This document shows positions 1-13,204 of a stretch of 64,000 nucleotides of DNA, piece after piece. The notes beneath the pieces are model-generated. The model did not search any database. It was not told the DNA's origin and was given only the letters and a program-made list of their open reading frames with translations. Within the stretch, counting starts at the first letter, position 1, and each line of letters begins with the position of its first letter. The position numbers and the translations under genes were made by a program. The DNA is taken from assembly GCA_020740775.1 (NCBI GenBank), contig JAHEWK010000002.1:3224001-3288000 (forward strand). The letters run 5' to 3'. This stretch comes from Ilyonectria destructans. Its lineage: Eukaryota; Ascomycota; Sordariomycetes; Hypocreales; Nectriaceae.

Positions 1-346
1 TAATTTTCAGCTAATCAGAATAAAATTATAAGATTACCTTTATAATTCTATAATCCTAAATTGCTAGATTACTTATACAATCTAATAATCTATCTGAGTA
101 TATAGATAATAGAGTAATATATATTTCCAATAAGTAGCTACTTAGCTTTTAATACAATTTAATTACCTTAATTACCTTAACTTGCTATATATCACTATAC
201 TTAACTATTACTAGATATAATATTTACCCAGTAAGTAATACCCTAATCTATCTGCTAATATAAACCTACAGTTTATCTATTAGTAACTACCCTTTTGCCT
301 ACTCTATACTATATATACAGCAGACTAAAGGTATAACTATTACATA

Positions 347-426
347 CTAGGTGTAGTATTTACTATTTATCTCTACTATTTAAGAATACTATATAGCTTT
401 AATCTATCTGATAATATTAAGTAAAG
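347..426 (-). repeat. Dispersed AT-rich repeat, copy 1 (inverted)
   Basis: About 80 bp here is the reverse complement of 32845-32921, with only scattered transitions. A core of it recurs at about 60683-60735. The shared core contains AATATTATCAGATAGAT and, further on, AAAGCTATATAGTATTCT in the orientation of the other two copies. It is probably the edge of one RIP-degraded transposon family; the family is not recognised. Confidence 0.75.
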
Positions 427-929
427 CTAAAAGAAACTAAATAAATCTTATTTATATTAATAAATATATTAAAAGAAGATACTATAGAATAAATAAACTT
501 TTAAAAGAAACTATTATAAATTTAAGCTAAATTAATTTAGATATACTTCTATATAAAAATAATATAAAAAAGTTGGATTTTTAAAAATAGATATTTACTA
601 AGTGATAATATTAATATATAACTATTATCTATATTAGTAAAACTAGCTCTAGCTCCTTATATTATATAATTTTACTATATAGGTTATATAACAGTTAGAT
701 CTAACCTAGAGGTATAGAGTAGGTCTAAGGTGTAGTATTTGTAATTAAGTAGATCAGAATATTATAGTAAGCAATATAGATTACAGTCTGATAATAGTAG
801 AATAGTAGATTTAATATAACTAAATATATTAATAGCTGGTAAGGCTATCTCTATAAAAGTGCTAAATAATTATATTTATATATTTAATACTATATATAAT
901 CTCAGTGGTTCTATTATTAGGCTTATTAA

Positions 930-1460
930 TAAGTGGGGCACTAATGCCGGGTCGTCGTGTATAAGTTCTTTATCCAATAGGGAGGAGAAAAGTGGGTACC
1001 GTTATAGTTCTGCCGGTTGTAACCGCCTGGTCTCAACCTGGGCCGTAACAGGTTATAGATACCACTCAAGCAGGAGGAGGGAGGTCAGCTAACTACACAT
1101 ACAATTCTGCCTTAATTTACTCTACAGCATCCTTCCGTAGTATCCTTATCTATCACCCCAATCCCAGCTCTCTCCCTCTTTTAACATAGCATCACTTATA
1201 CAATCCAACCTTTCCTCTGCAGCCACTATATTAACGGGGACCCTATTGCCTACAATATCCCTCTTTAGTGCCTTTAAGAGTAGTATAATTCTATCCAGCG
1301 AGGTGCACCACAATAACTGTACGTACAAGCTGTATGGGTCGCACAGCTGAGGAACTACTTTGCCCTCCACCTTTATCGTTCCCCTCCCCCGGAGTTCTAA
1401 GGCTACCTTTTCTAAAGTTCAGCCCTGCACTTTATAGTCCGTATAGATAAATACAGCGGT
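930..1460. other. GC-normal island, no recognisable gene
   Basis: This stretch has ordinary composition inside the AT-rich block. The minus strand is open at 1146-1370 (74 codons) but begins with GTG, not ATG, and shows no family motif known to me. It may be a fragment of a gene captured by the repeat block. No function is assigned. Confidence 0.4.
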
Positions 1461-1575
1461 GTACAGCAATCCCCTATGCGTGATATTATAATCTAATGTA
1501 AATAGATAGTGAATAAATAGTACTGGATGTATAACTTCTGTTGACTCTGTAATTTTATTTACCTATATTGCTATT

Positions 1576-1908
1576 GCTCTCTATCTAGCTTTCTACCTCT
1601 ATTCCGTCAGTATATTAGCGCCACCAGATAAAATTTATCTTGTCCGTTTACCAATATAAAACCAATCATATCAGCCTACCCTATACCTCCGGTACAGAGT
1701 AGGTATGACTGTCAGATTATAGAGGTTCCAATATGATCCGGGGTGATCTGTCCTTATTGGTTGCGGCCTTGACCACCTGGGCTATGAGCCACGTGGCAGT
1801 GCATATCCCAGTCTGCCTTGTCCACCTTGTTTGGCTTGTCTGCTTTTTGTCCTTGCAGCCCACCACAAAGTCCTTAACTCTTAGCAAGCCTCGCTTCAGC
1901 ATCCGCGG
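1576..1908 (+). repeat. RIP-mutated copy of the NLR 5' flank
   Basis: The segment aligns base for base with 13424-13790, the DNA just upstream of the HeLo/NACHT gene. It ends at the same point (CAGCATCCGCGG), 18 bp before that gene's start codon. Differences are mostly C to T and G to A in this copy, many in CpA/TpG context (GTCAGATCATGG there, GTCAGATTATAG here). Two deletions of about 18-20 bp are also present. The copy carries promoter/5'UTR-like sequence but none of the NLR coding sequence. Confidence 0.9.
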
Positions 1909-1937
1909 TAACAGAGACAAGGGCCATTATTAATATG

Positions 1938-2373
1938 TGTTGGATAGGGTACGGCACATTCAATCCAAGGGATGACTGCTTAATCGAGTGTGGATCAAGA
2001 AGCTGGTAATTGTATTAATTTAGGATTCCTCCGGCCCCCTCTTTTCTCTAGAGGGGTTTTATGTCGTCTGACACCCCCTCTGACTAAAGTGTTGGATACG
2101 CGGTGTGTCTTTAGTGTAGATTAGGGATAGCCAGATAAATGTAGATTAATTCTTGATGATATGTTTGGTTGTTCTTGTTCTCTTGTCGTTATTTTCTCTC
2201 ATCTCTACTTTCCTCTTGAGCGGGGTTTTATTATTATCTTCAGCTATAGATGCAGATATCCCAGTATTCTAATACCTGAATAGCCTCCTTGATACATTAC
2301 ACAGCCACAGTATAACATAAAGTTAGGATATGGATCTATTAGAGGTTTCGTAATACAGTGTCACTATCCAACA
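1938..2373 (+). mobile_element. Solo LTR, copia-type
   Basis: This 436-bp unit begins TGTTGGATAG and ends CTATCCAACA, a perfect 10-bp inverted terminal pair with TG..CA ends, typical of Ty1/copia LTRs. It is flanked on both sides by the 5-bp target-site duplication ATATG (1933-1937 and 2374-2378). No internal retrotransposon sequence remains, so it reads as a solo LTR left by LTR-LTR recombination. It is less AT-rich than its surroundings and may have inserted after most RIP damage. The strand is arbitrary. Confidence 0.88.
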
Positions 2374-5300
2374 ATATGCCATATAAGTCCGCCCTTACTA
2401 GTATTAGTGCTGCTCTGCACAAGAGATTGAATACATTATATTACATTTCAGGAGTCTGGTCGAACTTGCGACTATAAAAATGCTTATATAGACCAATTGA
2501 AATGCAGACTGGGGGATACCCCTGTACGGGTATGGGTCTTTATAGCCTGCCGTAGCTTACATAATGCCCTTTTAATCCTGCCCCAACCCTATAATTCTTT
2601 ATTTCAAGCTGCTATTTTATACTGATATTTGCTTTCTTACTTCTGGTACTAAAGGAAGTAATTGATATAATAATAGAGCTAATAGGCCTAACTTTAGGGC
2701 TGCTAACTTTAGCGATATTTTTTTTATAGGTCAGTATTATACTTTATAAAATAGTAAAGAGTTTTTAATTTTATTAGTAATATATATATAATCTTATAGA
2801 GGAGCTTGATATATTAAGTATAATTTTGGGCTTACTTGCCGAGACAATTAATACTATTATTAAGATAGATCTCTCTATACTTAGTATATCTTTATTGCGG
2901 TGTGGAAATATCTATAAGGAGTTTAAGTAGGTAATTAAGAGCTATTCGTCTAGATCTACTGATAGTTAAATAAGCTTTTAAGACTGGGCTAAATTAAGGT
3001 ATATAGATAAGGATATTGATAGTTTCAGGTAACTGCTAGCTGGCTATAAGTTAACTATTAATATTACTCTTATTAATATAAATCTATAAGTAACTATTAT
3101 TTTATGCCCGATATAGCTTTGACTCTATTTTTCTTTTAGCTTAGTTAGTTGCAGATTATTATTTATAGTAGAAAGTCTGGATATTTATAAAGATCTTATT
3201 AAAATAGCTAAAGTAGGACTTTAGGATTGCCTTAAAAGTATTAATAAAAAGCTTAAAAGTTTATTTAAATAAAATATAAAAGAATCCGACTTAGGCGCCT
3301 TTAAGATATAGTCTATATAGAAGAAGTAACTAAATATAGAAAAATATCTCTAAATTTATACTTAACTATCTGAATATATCAGCTAGATTCAGTTACAACC
3401 TAAATATAAAGCTGGATCTAATATATCTATTGATCTGGATACTGAAATACTTATCTATAAGGGATTGCAAAAATATAAAGAGAGTTTTATTTAGACAACT
3501 AAAAAGCTATATAGTTATAAGAAAGATATATTTAACCGGTTTATAGATAAGTCGAAATCTACTATTACTTTTAAGAAGGAACTTACCAATCTTATAAAAC
3601 TGCAAAATAAATAAGAGGCTATCTATTAGAATATAGATATTTACTTTAAGGCTATAAATAATCTTAAAGAAAATATTAATACTATTAATAATTATACTAT
3701 AGGTAATACTATACAGTTTATAGTCTTAATAAATAGAAAGACTATTTATAGTAAAAACTGGAGACTCAGTTAGAGAATAAGATAGATTGGGGGTTATTTT
3801 AGTAATAAATTACTTTAAGAGATAATATAGGCTCTAATAAGTATTACTATTCAGACTAGTAGAATAGAGGGTTAGACTTTATAAGATAAATTATTAAGCA
3901 GCTATAATATCTATAAAGAGATTAAGGTAGAGTCTCTATTAGAGTCTCTATTTGGGGAGAGGTATAGGTAAGGTTTTAAGCTTATACCTAAGCCTATCTG
4001 TAATATATCTATAGTATCTATAGAGCCAGCTAAAAGTAGAATAAGCAATTTACCTTATAAGTAATATAGTCTGATAGAAATATTATATTAGGGATTATTA
4101 GTCTTTAGGAATATTAGGTATAGTTAAAATTCTTTACTTTTATTAAGAAGGAGTTACTTTTTATAGTAGGCTGCCTTTAATAGAAAGCTTAACCCTACCT
4201 TTAGGCTATTAATTTAATTTAATTAGTTAGTTTTAGAGTTTAATAAGAAGATATTTAGATTCAGTAAGTTAGACTGTATATCTTTATTAGAAAGTATTAT
4301 TATTATCTTATTTAATTTTTAGTATTATTAGCCCGAGCTTATAGTACCTTTTAGTTAACTATTTAGTTATAATTTAATTATTTTTTTACAGTATGCAGTC
4401 TCTCCTCTTCCTGCTATTATAGATATACTGCTGTAATAGTAAATATCAATCTGCCTTTAGGGTGGGTTAATAAGTTTTTAAGTCGTCTAGAATAAATATA
4501 TTTTTAATATTCTGACTGTTAGAGGCTGAGCCTTAGGTAAGGGACTGGGCTAGAGTTAGGCCCAGGGAAATTAATATCTGGCTATACTATAGATATATAG
4601 AGTTTTTATAGTAATATTACTAGAAGGAATCTCTTTTTTTTCTCCTCTTCTTTTTAGCTTAAGTTACTTAATATATAGAACTCTATTTATTGGATAAACT
4701 TAAGGCTTGCCCCTTATACTGCCAGCCTGTAACTATAGTACAGCTAAAAAGGACTATTATTAGTAGGCTAGTATTCTGGGTTTTATTAGCTTCTCTTTTT
4801 AATAGTTTATCTATACTTTTAGAGGACTTTATATAGTTCTATAGGCCTTCTTATCTTATTAGCTATAATTCTCTCTATTAATAACTGAAGTAGACTTTAG
4901 TAATACTACTAGCTGAGTTTCTAGAGTATTTTAGACTTTATATTAGAGGAGTTCTTATATAAGTTTAGAATTTTCAGTTAACTTATAGTATTTTTATTTA
5001 TTAATAAGAAAGAGAAGAATACTTTTAGAAGAATAGCTAGACTTAAATACTTTTACTAAAAGATATAAATTATTTAACTTAATTAAGCTAATATTATATA
5101 TAGCTAAATCTTTTAAGTAAAATCTATAATAGCTATACTTAGTCTGGATAATAGATTTAGAGTAGGTATAGATTATAAGAGTTTAGATTTTAGTAGGGAT
5201 TAAGATATTATTATATAAGTTATAAGGTAGTTACTATAAATAGAGTAAAATAGTAGAGTAAAGGTATTATATCTAATAATATTTAGCTAGTATAATAAGT

Positions 5301-8300
5301 TAAGTAATTAAATTATATTAATAGCTAAGAAGCTATATTTAGTCTGCTTATATAGAAGGTATAAGTTATATAGTAACTCTATTTATAGGGAATCTCTAGA
5401 TATTATACTAGATTACTATAATATTATAAATTACTAGATAATTTAGGAATTACTGGTAATTTAAGCAGTATTTAGTAATTTAGTATAGATTATTCTAAGT
5501 CTATAGCTAAAGAAAAAGTAGATTAGCCAGTCTATATAGCCAGGCTGTAATATAAAGTATACTCTCTATAAATATTTCTATTAAACTTTAAAAATAGTTA
5601 TATAACTCTTTAGCTATTTATATAACTTAATTATCTAGCTTACTATACCTACTAACTATTACTAAATATAACTCTATATAATAATCTATATACTATTAAT
5701 TATTATAGCTAGTAACTACTAACTGCTTATACCTATAAACTTTAGTCCCTACTATAATTTAAACTCTATAATCTATACCTACTCTAGACTGACTGTTCAG
5801 ATTAAGTACTACTATTATATAGCACCTCTTAATTATTAGTAGAATCCAGCTGATAGAGTTAAGTTGGAATAACTGCTCTCTACTTACAACTAAAATAGGA
5901 GCCTTAAATAGTAAAAAAATAGGAGCTATTAGCCTCTATCTTAATGTAAAATAAAATATTAACTTAATAAAAACTCTATCTAAAGAATAGTCTAATATAA
6001 AGGAAACTATATATTATATAATTCCCAATATTAGGCAGTTTTTATTTATCTAGAAGGCTATAATATCTAAGCCCCTTCTAATATAAATTTTATTTGGCCC
6101 CTATAACCCTCTAAAATTAAAGTAAAATAGAAGTTAAAGAGAAAGTAATAATACTGGCCTTTCTATATAGTATATTTAAAGCTCTGTAAATATAGAGCTA
6201 TCTGGCTTAGGTATAAGTAGTTAATAGCTAACCTTTCTATATTTAAAGTAAATATAACTATATAGATTACTACTAAGAACTAAAAAAAAGCTGCTTATAA
6301 CTATAGAGGTAATTATATCTGCCTCCACTCTAAGAGAACTTTATTATCAGTATATAACCTAAATAACAGTAGATAGTAACTATTAATTTCACTATAGCAG
6401 ATTATTCTATTATTTACAATTTATATACTGTTAGTATTTATACCCCAGAGTGGTAAATACCCTATAATATTATATCAGTTAACTGATTATTAAAGATAGA
6501 TATTAGAGCCAGACTATTAATTAAAATACAGCTCTACTATTAGAATCTAACTCCAACTTATCTAAAGAGTATATAGCTGCTAAATAAGAACTAATTAGCC
6601 TATACCTTTAAAAACTGTAGTAAATTAATAAAGAGCCTTATTATTAATTAACCTTAGCTTATTTTATCCTTAGAAATAAGATAGAGGTGGCTATCTGCTA
6701 ATTAAGTTACTTCTATAATAGAATTTAAATAGTAAAAAGTAGAAATATACTTATCTCTAAGAAATTACAGAACTATAGCTTAAAGATTCTAAATAATAAG
6801 TTAGAGAATATCCCTTTATTCTATAAATAGAGGGTTAAATGATTTTTTAGTAAGTATAATTAGCCTTTAATTTAGGTAGATCTATTTATATAAGTTAGGC
6901 TTAACTGGCCTTAACGGGTAATAACGAAAGTATAGTTTACAATAGAAGTAAGAGAACTTACTGGTCTCTATAAAGTAATTACTATCTGTAAAGTGCAGTC
7001 TATTCCTATAGAAATACTTTAGAATCTGGATTTTAGAGTAAATAATAGGAGGCTTAATATGGATTTTAGTATATTAGTTTTTAATCTTTATCTTAATATC
7101 GATCTGCTGCTCCAGCCGGCTTAATACAAATTAGAAATTAGAAAGACTGCAGTCTTAATTGGGAAATATTTTTATTAGAATTTTATCTAAAGTGATATAA
7201 ATATTAACCTCTAGTGGCAGAATATAAATAGGAGGCTTAATCTTGGCTACCTGGAATATATTAAGAATGTACTTTATATATATAGTATCTTCCAGTAGTT
7301 ATTTAGTTATCTGAATATACTCTGCTAGTTATCTAATAAAGTATTATACAGCATAATATACTGAGACTATTAACTTAGCATTAGAATTATTTACTACCTC
7401 TTAGCCTAATCTATAGAGTGTATCTATTTGGGGATTATTTTAAGTATTATAAGTCAAAAAGTATATTTAGTATAAAATCTCTAATACTTTAAATACAAAC
7501 TATTATAACTAAGGCCCCAGCCTATTAATTTCTGTAATTACTATTAATAAAATACCTTTAGCTTATAATAGGTAGCTTATCTACTTCATTCAGACTGCTA
7601 TAGTTAATACTTATTTCTCTTAAGTAAATAAGAAATTAGTTAACTATATTTAATAATATTTTTCCTTTTTTTTTAACTTACTTACCTAAAAATATTATAT
7701 AGGCTTATATATATACTTCTTCTTTATCTCTAAGCTGACTGCTGCTAATAGTTGGCAGTTATAATACTTACTGGAGATACCTTAAGATATACTTTAGAAA
7801 GACTGAGATTTTGGAGTTTCAGTAGGAGGTCTTACTATTACCTTTTATATTAAAGGCCTAATAGAACTTATAGCAGTACTTATAATCCTTAATAGTAATA
7901 GAGATGGTGGTTTCTCCGCCTTTATCCCTATTGCAGATAAATATAAGGTTTTTTAATAGCTGCTAATAGAAGGCAGTTAAGCTGGTATTATTATAGCTGG
8001 AAATAATATAGGGGCCCTAAATTGGCTGCTCAATTAATAAGAGAATAAGTACCTTATAGAATCTGCTAATAAGATAATTATACTTATTAAGCTGAGGTAG
8101 GCCTATTTTTTAAGTTTTATTAGAGGATATAAAGGGTATAAATAATAGAGAATAAGGTTTAAATTAGGGAATATTGCTTATATTTTTCTGTAAGAAGTAA
8201 TTATTTACTTAGCGCTAGATATATAAGGCCTCCTTAATACTATTATTAATAAGATTAGGCTTTAGGTTCTTCTTTAACTCTTAACTGTAGGTTTTAAGAC

Positions 8301-8806
8301 TACTAGAAATAGTATGTTTGATAATAACCTATTATATTTATATATATAGACAAGCCTGCTAGCCTCCCTCTATAGCTGCACTAGCCTGCCTTTTAACCCT
8401 CTAGGTCTAAGGTATACCTAAATATAGGGCTATATCTAAAGAGATATATATAATAACCGGGGAGTATAATAATAATATCTGCTAAGTGGGGTTACTATAC
8501 CTTCAGTATATTAGCCTATAATTAAACTGACATCTTACTTAACCTTCAGTATATAGTAGGAAAGTCGGCCAATCTGGATGCTATATTTAAGTCTGGCTGG
8601 TATACCTCCTTCTAAGCCTAGATAGAAGTTAGATACTTAGTTTGGTTGACTCTTACTTATTATTACGGATAATAGGCAGGAGGCAGAGTTAGTGTAGATG
8701 GATTAGGCTCTGTTATATATATTGGGATATCGGATTTCTGCAGTAGGTCATCCGAGGTTATAAATTTCCATCTGCTAGATTTAACAGGCTCTTATATATC
8801 CTTGAA

Positions 8807-9954
8807 TAGAGGCTGACTAGCTGGGTTGCTGCCCGCCAGACTTTAGGTAAGGGCTTAGTATTTATAAATAGAGAGTTCGCTATAGTTGGAATTCACCAGC
8901 AAGCCAACTTTAAGAGACTTAACTGGCAATCTTATAAGTTAGCAGCCTTTTATCTCTATCGATAGAGATAGATCTACCTACTTTAAGGATATAGTAGACT
9001 TATCTCAACCTTATAAAGGTCAGTACCTTCTATAAAAAGTAGCTAATTAAGATATAAGCTAACCCAGTATCTAATATACCAGTCTCAATTGATAATACTC
9101 TCCTCAATCTTCTATAGATCTTATTAAATACTAATTAGTATCTAAGTAAAGATGCTAAAGCTCTTACTCCAGCTTATTATAATAATTTTATACCGGAAAC
9201 TTTTAACCTTTAGTTGCAGCACTCTTTTTATGATATTCTTTATCCAGACCCCAACTTATAAGGGGTATTAGAGTCTAGCTATGGGATACCTTAGTCCAAT
9301 ATATCAGATTTCTTAACTTTATATACTAGCACTCCCCACTATACTATACCAAATAAAATAGAATTAGAATATATACCTTTTAACAGTCTACAGATAGGAG
9401 ATTCTATTCTGTAGAATATATTCTATATATTAACTAACTAGATTAATATTAATTCTAATTATACTTCTTCCGACCCAACTTAGGAAGATTATCTATTTAT
9501 ATACTTATTTTACTCTCTATATTCTACTAAAATTATTATAGTATATAAAATTAGTAAATAGTTTAATAAGATACAGCTTATACTACCTAAAAAGAATGAA
9601 TTTATTATTAATAATATGTTTTATTATAACTGCTATAGTTACTTAGAAGCCTTTAAGACTAATAATAATAGAAAGTTAGTATCTTCTCCTTAATGCTGTA
9701 AACTCAATCTAATAGCTTCTAGCTTATATATCCGCCAAGTTGAAGTGCCTATTTTATATCTATATTGCGATAGGAGGATAGCTTATCAGTCTTATATAAA
9801 GAAGTACGCCGAGACTTATATAAATAAGAGTCTTTGCCAGCACTTCTTATATCCGGAATGTTAAGAACTATTTACCCGAAAGGACAATATAGATAAATAC
9901 TGGAAACTTAAGAAATATTAAGAAGGAATTCCTATTATTAGTTTGCTATACTGA
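8807..9954 (+). pseudogene. RIP fossil of a C2H2 zinc-finger gene
   Basis: One forward frame runs from the in-frame TGA at 8803-8805 to the TGA at 9952-9954. All in-frame stops between them are TAG or TAA (twelve after 9091), each explicable as CAG/CAA to TAG/TAA. Near the C-terminus (about 9766-9921) two C2H2 fingers can be made out. In the first the frame reads Y-x2-C-x12-Y-x3-Y, in the second Y-x2-C-x12-Y-x5-Y. Tyr stands where Cys (TGY) or His (CAY) is expected, exactly the changes RIP makes. The second finger keeps the linker-like ELFTRKDN. Caveat: RIP also depletes TGA, so lack of TGA alone is weak evidence; the finger spacing is the stronger evidence. The 5' limit is unknown. Confidence 0.6.
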
Positions 9955-12900
9955 ATATTAAATTTTAATTGTAGAATAATAATATATAATAGTTTTTGTT
10001 TTGTTTTATTAATCTATAAGCCTCTAATCCCTACCTATACAGTTATACTTATAGTGCCTATAGATAGTGCCTTAATACTTTAAAATACTTATAGAGTTAA
10101 TTTAAGATAGTTTGTTATAAAAAGACTGGTATAATAGGGCGGGTATCAGCTTAACAGTTGGCAGCAGTAATTAGAAATTCCTTATATCCAGCCTGGTCTT
10201 TAATAATACCTTCTATTATCTTTACTGCTATTATAAATTTATTCCTTTTATCTAGCTTAGTTAACTGATATCTCTCTTATATATAGTTAATTATTCCGTT
10301 CGCTATATATCTGTACTTATACATCTTATAAATAGGGAATAGATACTTGCTGCTATAAATAAATAGACCTAACTTATAAGCTTAGTAGTTTTAGGTTTCT
10401 TTAATATTACAGATTAAATAGGTTAGACTGTAATAATAACAGAATAGTATTTATTTTGGGACCTAATATCTTATTAAGATATATATCTTAAATAATATAA
10501 TAAGGGTTATTTAACTACTGACCACCACTCTAGCGCCCCTTAAATATATTATAGGCAGCTATATGCCTGCTGCAGCCTCTAGTAAGCTACTGCAGCTTGA
10601 CTAAGGCAATATACAGTTCAGATAATAAAGTATATAACTATTCTAGTATTGCTATAGGTCTGAGTATTAGGCAGCAATAAGTTAATGTATTTCTGGCTAT
10701 AAGAAAATACTGCATCCTGTAGGTTTTATCTATTTTAGCTGCTGCCAGTATATAATAACTTATAAGTTTTCATATTATATAAGGTAAGAAAGGAAACTTA
10801 GGTATATAATACAGCAGTAAGTTTTTTCCTCTAAGAGTAATAGTTTCTCCCCTTACTGCCTTATTACTATTTCTTGTTAGATATAGCTTATTAAATTCAG
10901 AAAGAGGCTTAAATTATATAGCGAATAAAGAGTGGTTTAGAGGAGGCAGGCTGTAGAGCAATCTATATATTTAGGTGGGAAGAAGGTGCAAAAGGAAGAT
11001 CTTTATCTCTATATTCTTTAGGTAAATCTTGCCCCTCTTAAAGCTCTTTCTGCCTGGATATAAAAGAGATAACTTTCTACAGTGTAAACCTATAATTCTA
11101 TATTAGCTATCTATAAAGTAAAATAGATTTATATAGCTGCTCTCTTTTTAAGTTGAGTTTATAAAGATAGTAGCTGCTACTCTATACTAGCTATACTAGA
11201 GTATTCCGTTTTATAATCTGCCCCTATTTCCAGATAATTCCTATAATTTAACTCTTAGCAGTAATTTAGATTTTTATTAACTAATTTATAAGAAATAGAA
11301 AGAAGTAATACTAGACTCTTTTAGTTTCTATTACTATATAGATTTAGAAAGTTTATACAGTATAAGTACCTCTAGCTATAAGCTATACCGCCAGATTGAG
11401 ATATATATAGACAGTATACTAGCAGATATTATAAAATAGAATATAGAGTATATATAGTTCCTAGAAGTATATATAATATCGGGTGATTTAAGTTTTAATC
11501 TGTAGATTATAAAGTGGGATAAAGGTAGTGAAAATAGGTTCTGAGTCTTAATAAAGAGTATATCTAAACTAGAGAAAATACTCTTCCCTATTGCTATATT
11601 TAGATTCTATACTAAAGATAGTAAGTTAGTTATCTAATTGATAATTTCTATATGGCTAGTATCTTGCTTATAGGGGCTGATTATCTTTCTAAATAATAGC
11701 CTATTAAGCTTGACTTTCCCTGGCTAATTAATAAATAGGCTACTAAATAGTAATACCCTAAATTGTATTATTAACTGGATAACAGTATATAATTCCTATA
11801 AATACTATACCAGTTATAACTTCTTAATGCCTATATAACTTATTAATATAGAGGTTTCTAATACCAAGCCTACAGTTAAGGTAGTTAAGGTTAAGAAAGA
11901 TACTAAGGGCTGCTATATTTCACTAAGCTACTGCTAGAGGATAATATCAAACCTATTCGCTACTAGCTGCTTATTACTTCCTACTAGAAAAGCCGAAATA
12001 AACCTCTTCAATCTGCCTCAGATATTTTAGGATATAATAGCTATAATAAGAAGGCTTAAAGTTAGATATATATAGATTGATAGTCTCTATATCTACCAGA
12101 ACGACAAATAAGACTGAAAGTGTAAATCTACTTAAATAGATTCTATCTACTCTAACTTATACCTTACTATTACTGCTACCAGTAAGCCTAATATATCTAG
12201 TAGGCTATTCTTTAACTACTCCAAAAGAATCTATCTCTATATAGTAATTAAACTAACTAGTAGCAGTAATAATACTAATACTAATACCGTCTAAGGCGAT
12301 ATACTGATATTCCCCTTATAGAAATCCAAGGAAGTTATCCAATCCTACTGTATTAAAATAAAGTTAGAACTACTTACTGAGTAGGGTTGGGCCTTTTAGG
12401 AATATATCCTCATGCGATATATACTATATTTTACCAGCAACTAGACCTACTTTAAGTATCTAAAAGGTATAGTCTATAAAGAGGGGTTTTAGTTGCCAGA
12501 TTGATATTATAGTATCTACTATATAAAGTCCTAGGAAGAAGCTGTAAAATCTAATCAGAATGGTATAGAAGGACTATCCTTATCTAGCTGCAGATTATAC
12601 TTTATAGATACTTCATTCTAAAAGTAGAACATACTTCTGCAGCAATATAGAGAGCTTAAACTGACTTTTTTATCTAATAAGCTATCTATACTATCTGAAG
12701 TAACTAAGGTATATAGTAAGTTACTTAATAATAAGTATATAGCTAGATTATAGTATAAGTCTATAATTAAGGGCCTATACTAATAGTTATTAGACTATAT
12801 AGCAGTTAATAAGTATTAAGCCCTATTATAGTTATAGGTATCAGTAGACAGAATATCTAAAATAAGTTTTATTTAGAACTCCTATAAGTTAGAAACTATT

Positions 12901-13204
12901 CTAAACTACTATATTAAAATTGATAGAGATAATCTATTTAGTCAGATTAAAAATATATAGATTAAAATTAAAATACTGCTTATTCTATTATTACTATCCA
13001 AAAAGAAAAATCTAATAGGTTATCTATATATAAGAACGGAAGATAGCAATAAGATAGATATATATTATAGCTTTAATATAATTAATTAAAACTATTCAGT
13101 CTTAGTAGATACAGTCAGACAGATAAAACTATTTATATTAATTCTAGCTATTACAATTAGACCAAATAGATCTAAAGATACTTAGATCTATAGATCTCTC
13201 ATTA

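Larger units (their letters stand above)
1..13204. repeat. AT-rich, RIP-degraded repeat block
   Basis: The sequence is dominated by A and T with dense TA dinucleotides and stops in all frames. From about 1.93 kb to 13.3 kb no open frame of 60 codons or more exists on either strand. This is the pattern left by repeat-induced point mutation (CpA to TpA) in Pezizomycotina. Composition changes abruptly near 13.2 kb. A less AT-rich island lies at about 0.93-2.55 kb and holds a solo LTR and a copy of the NLR 5' flank. A smaller mixed patch at 8.4-9.0 kb leads into a fossil zinc-finger frame. The parent transposons of the rest could not be named by eye. Confidence 0.85.

Noticed and set aside
1146..1370. 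74-codon minus-strand frame in the GC-normal island
   Set aside because: It starts with GTG and has no motif; it was kept only as part of the described island.
8807..9954. Absence of TGA as proof of coding in the fossil frame
   Set aside because: RIP converts TG to TA and depletes TGA everywhere, so this alone proves little. The claim is kept only because of the C2H2 spacing and the RIP-type ligand changes.
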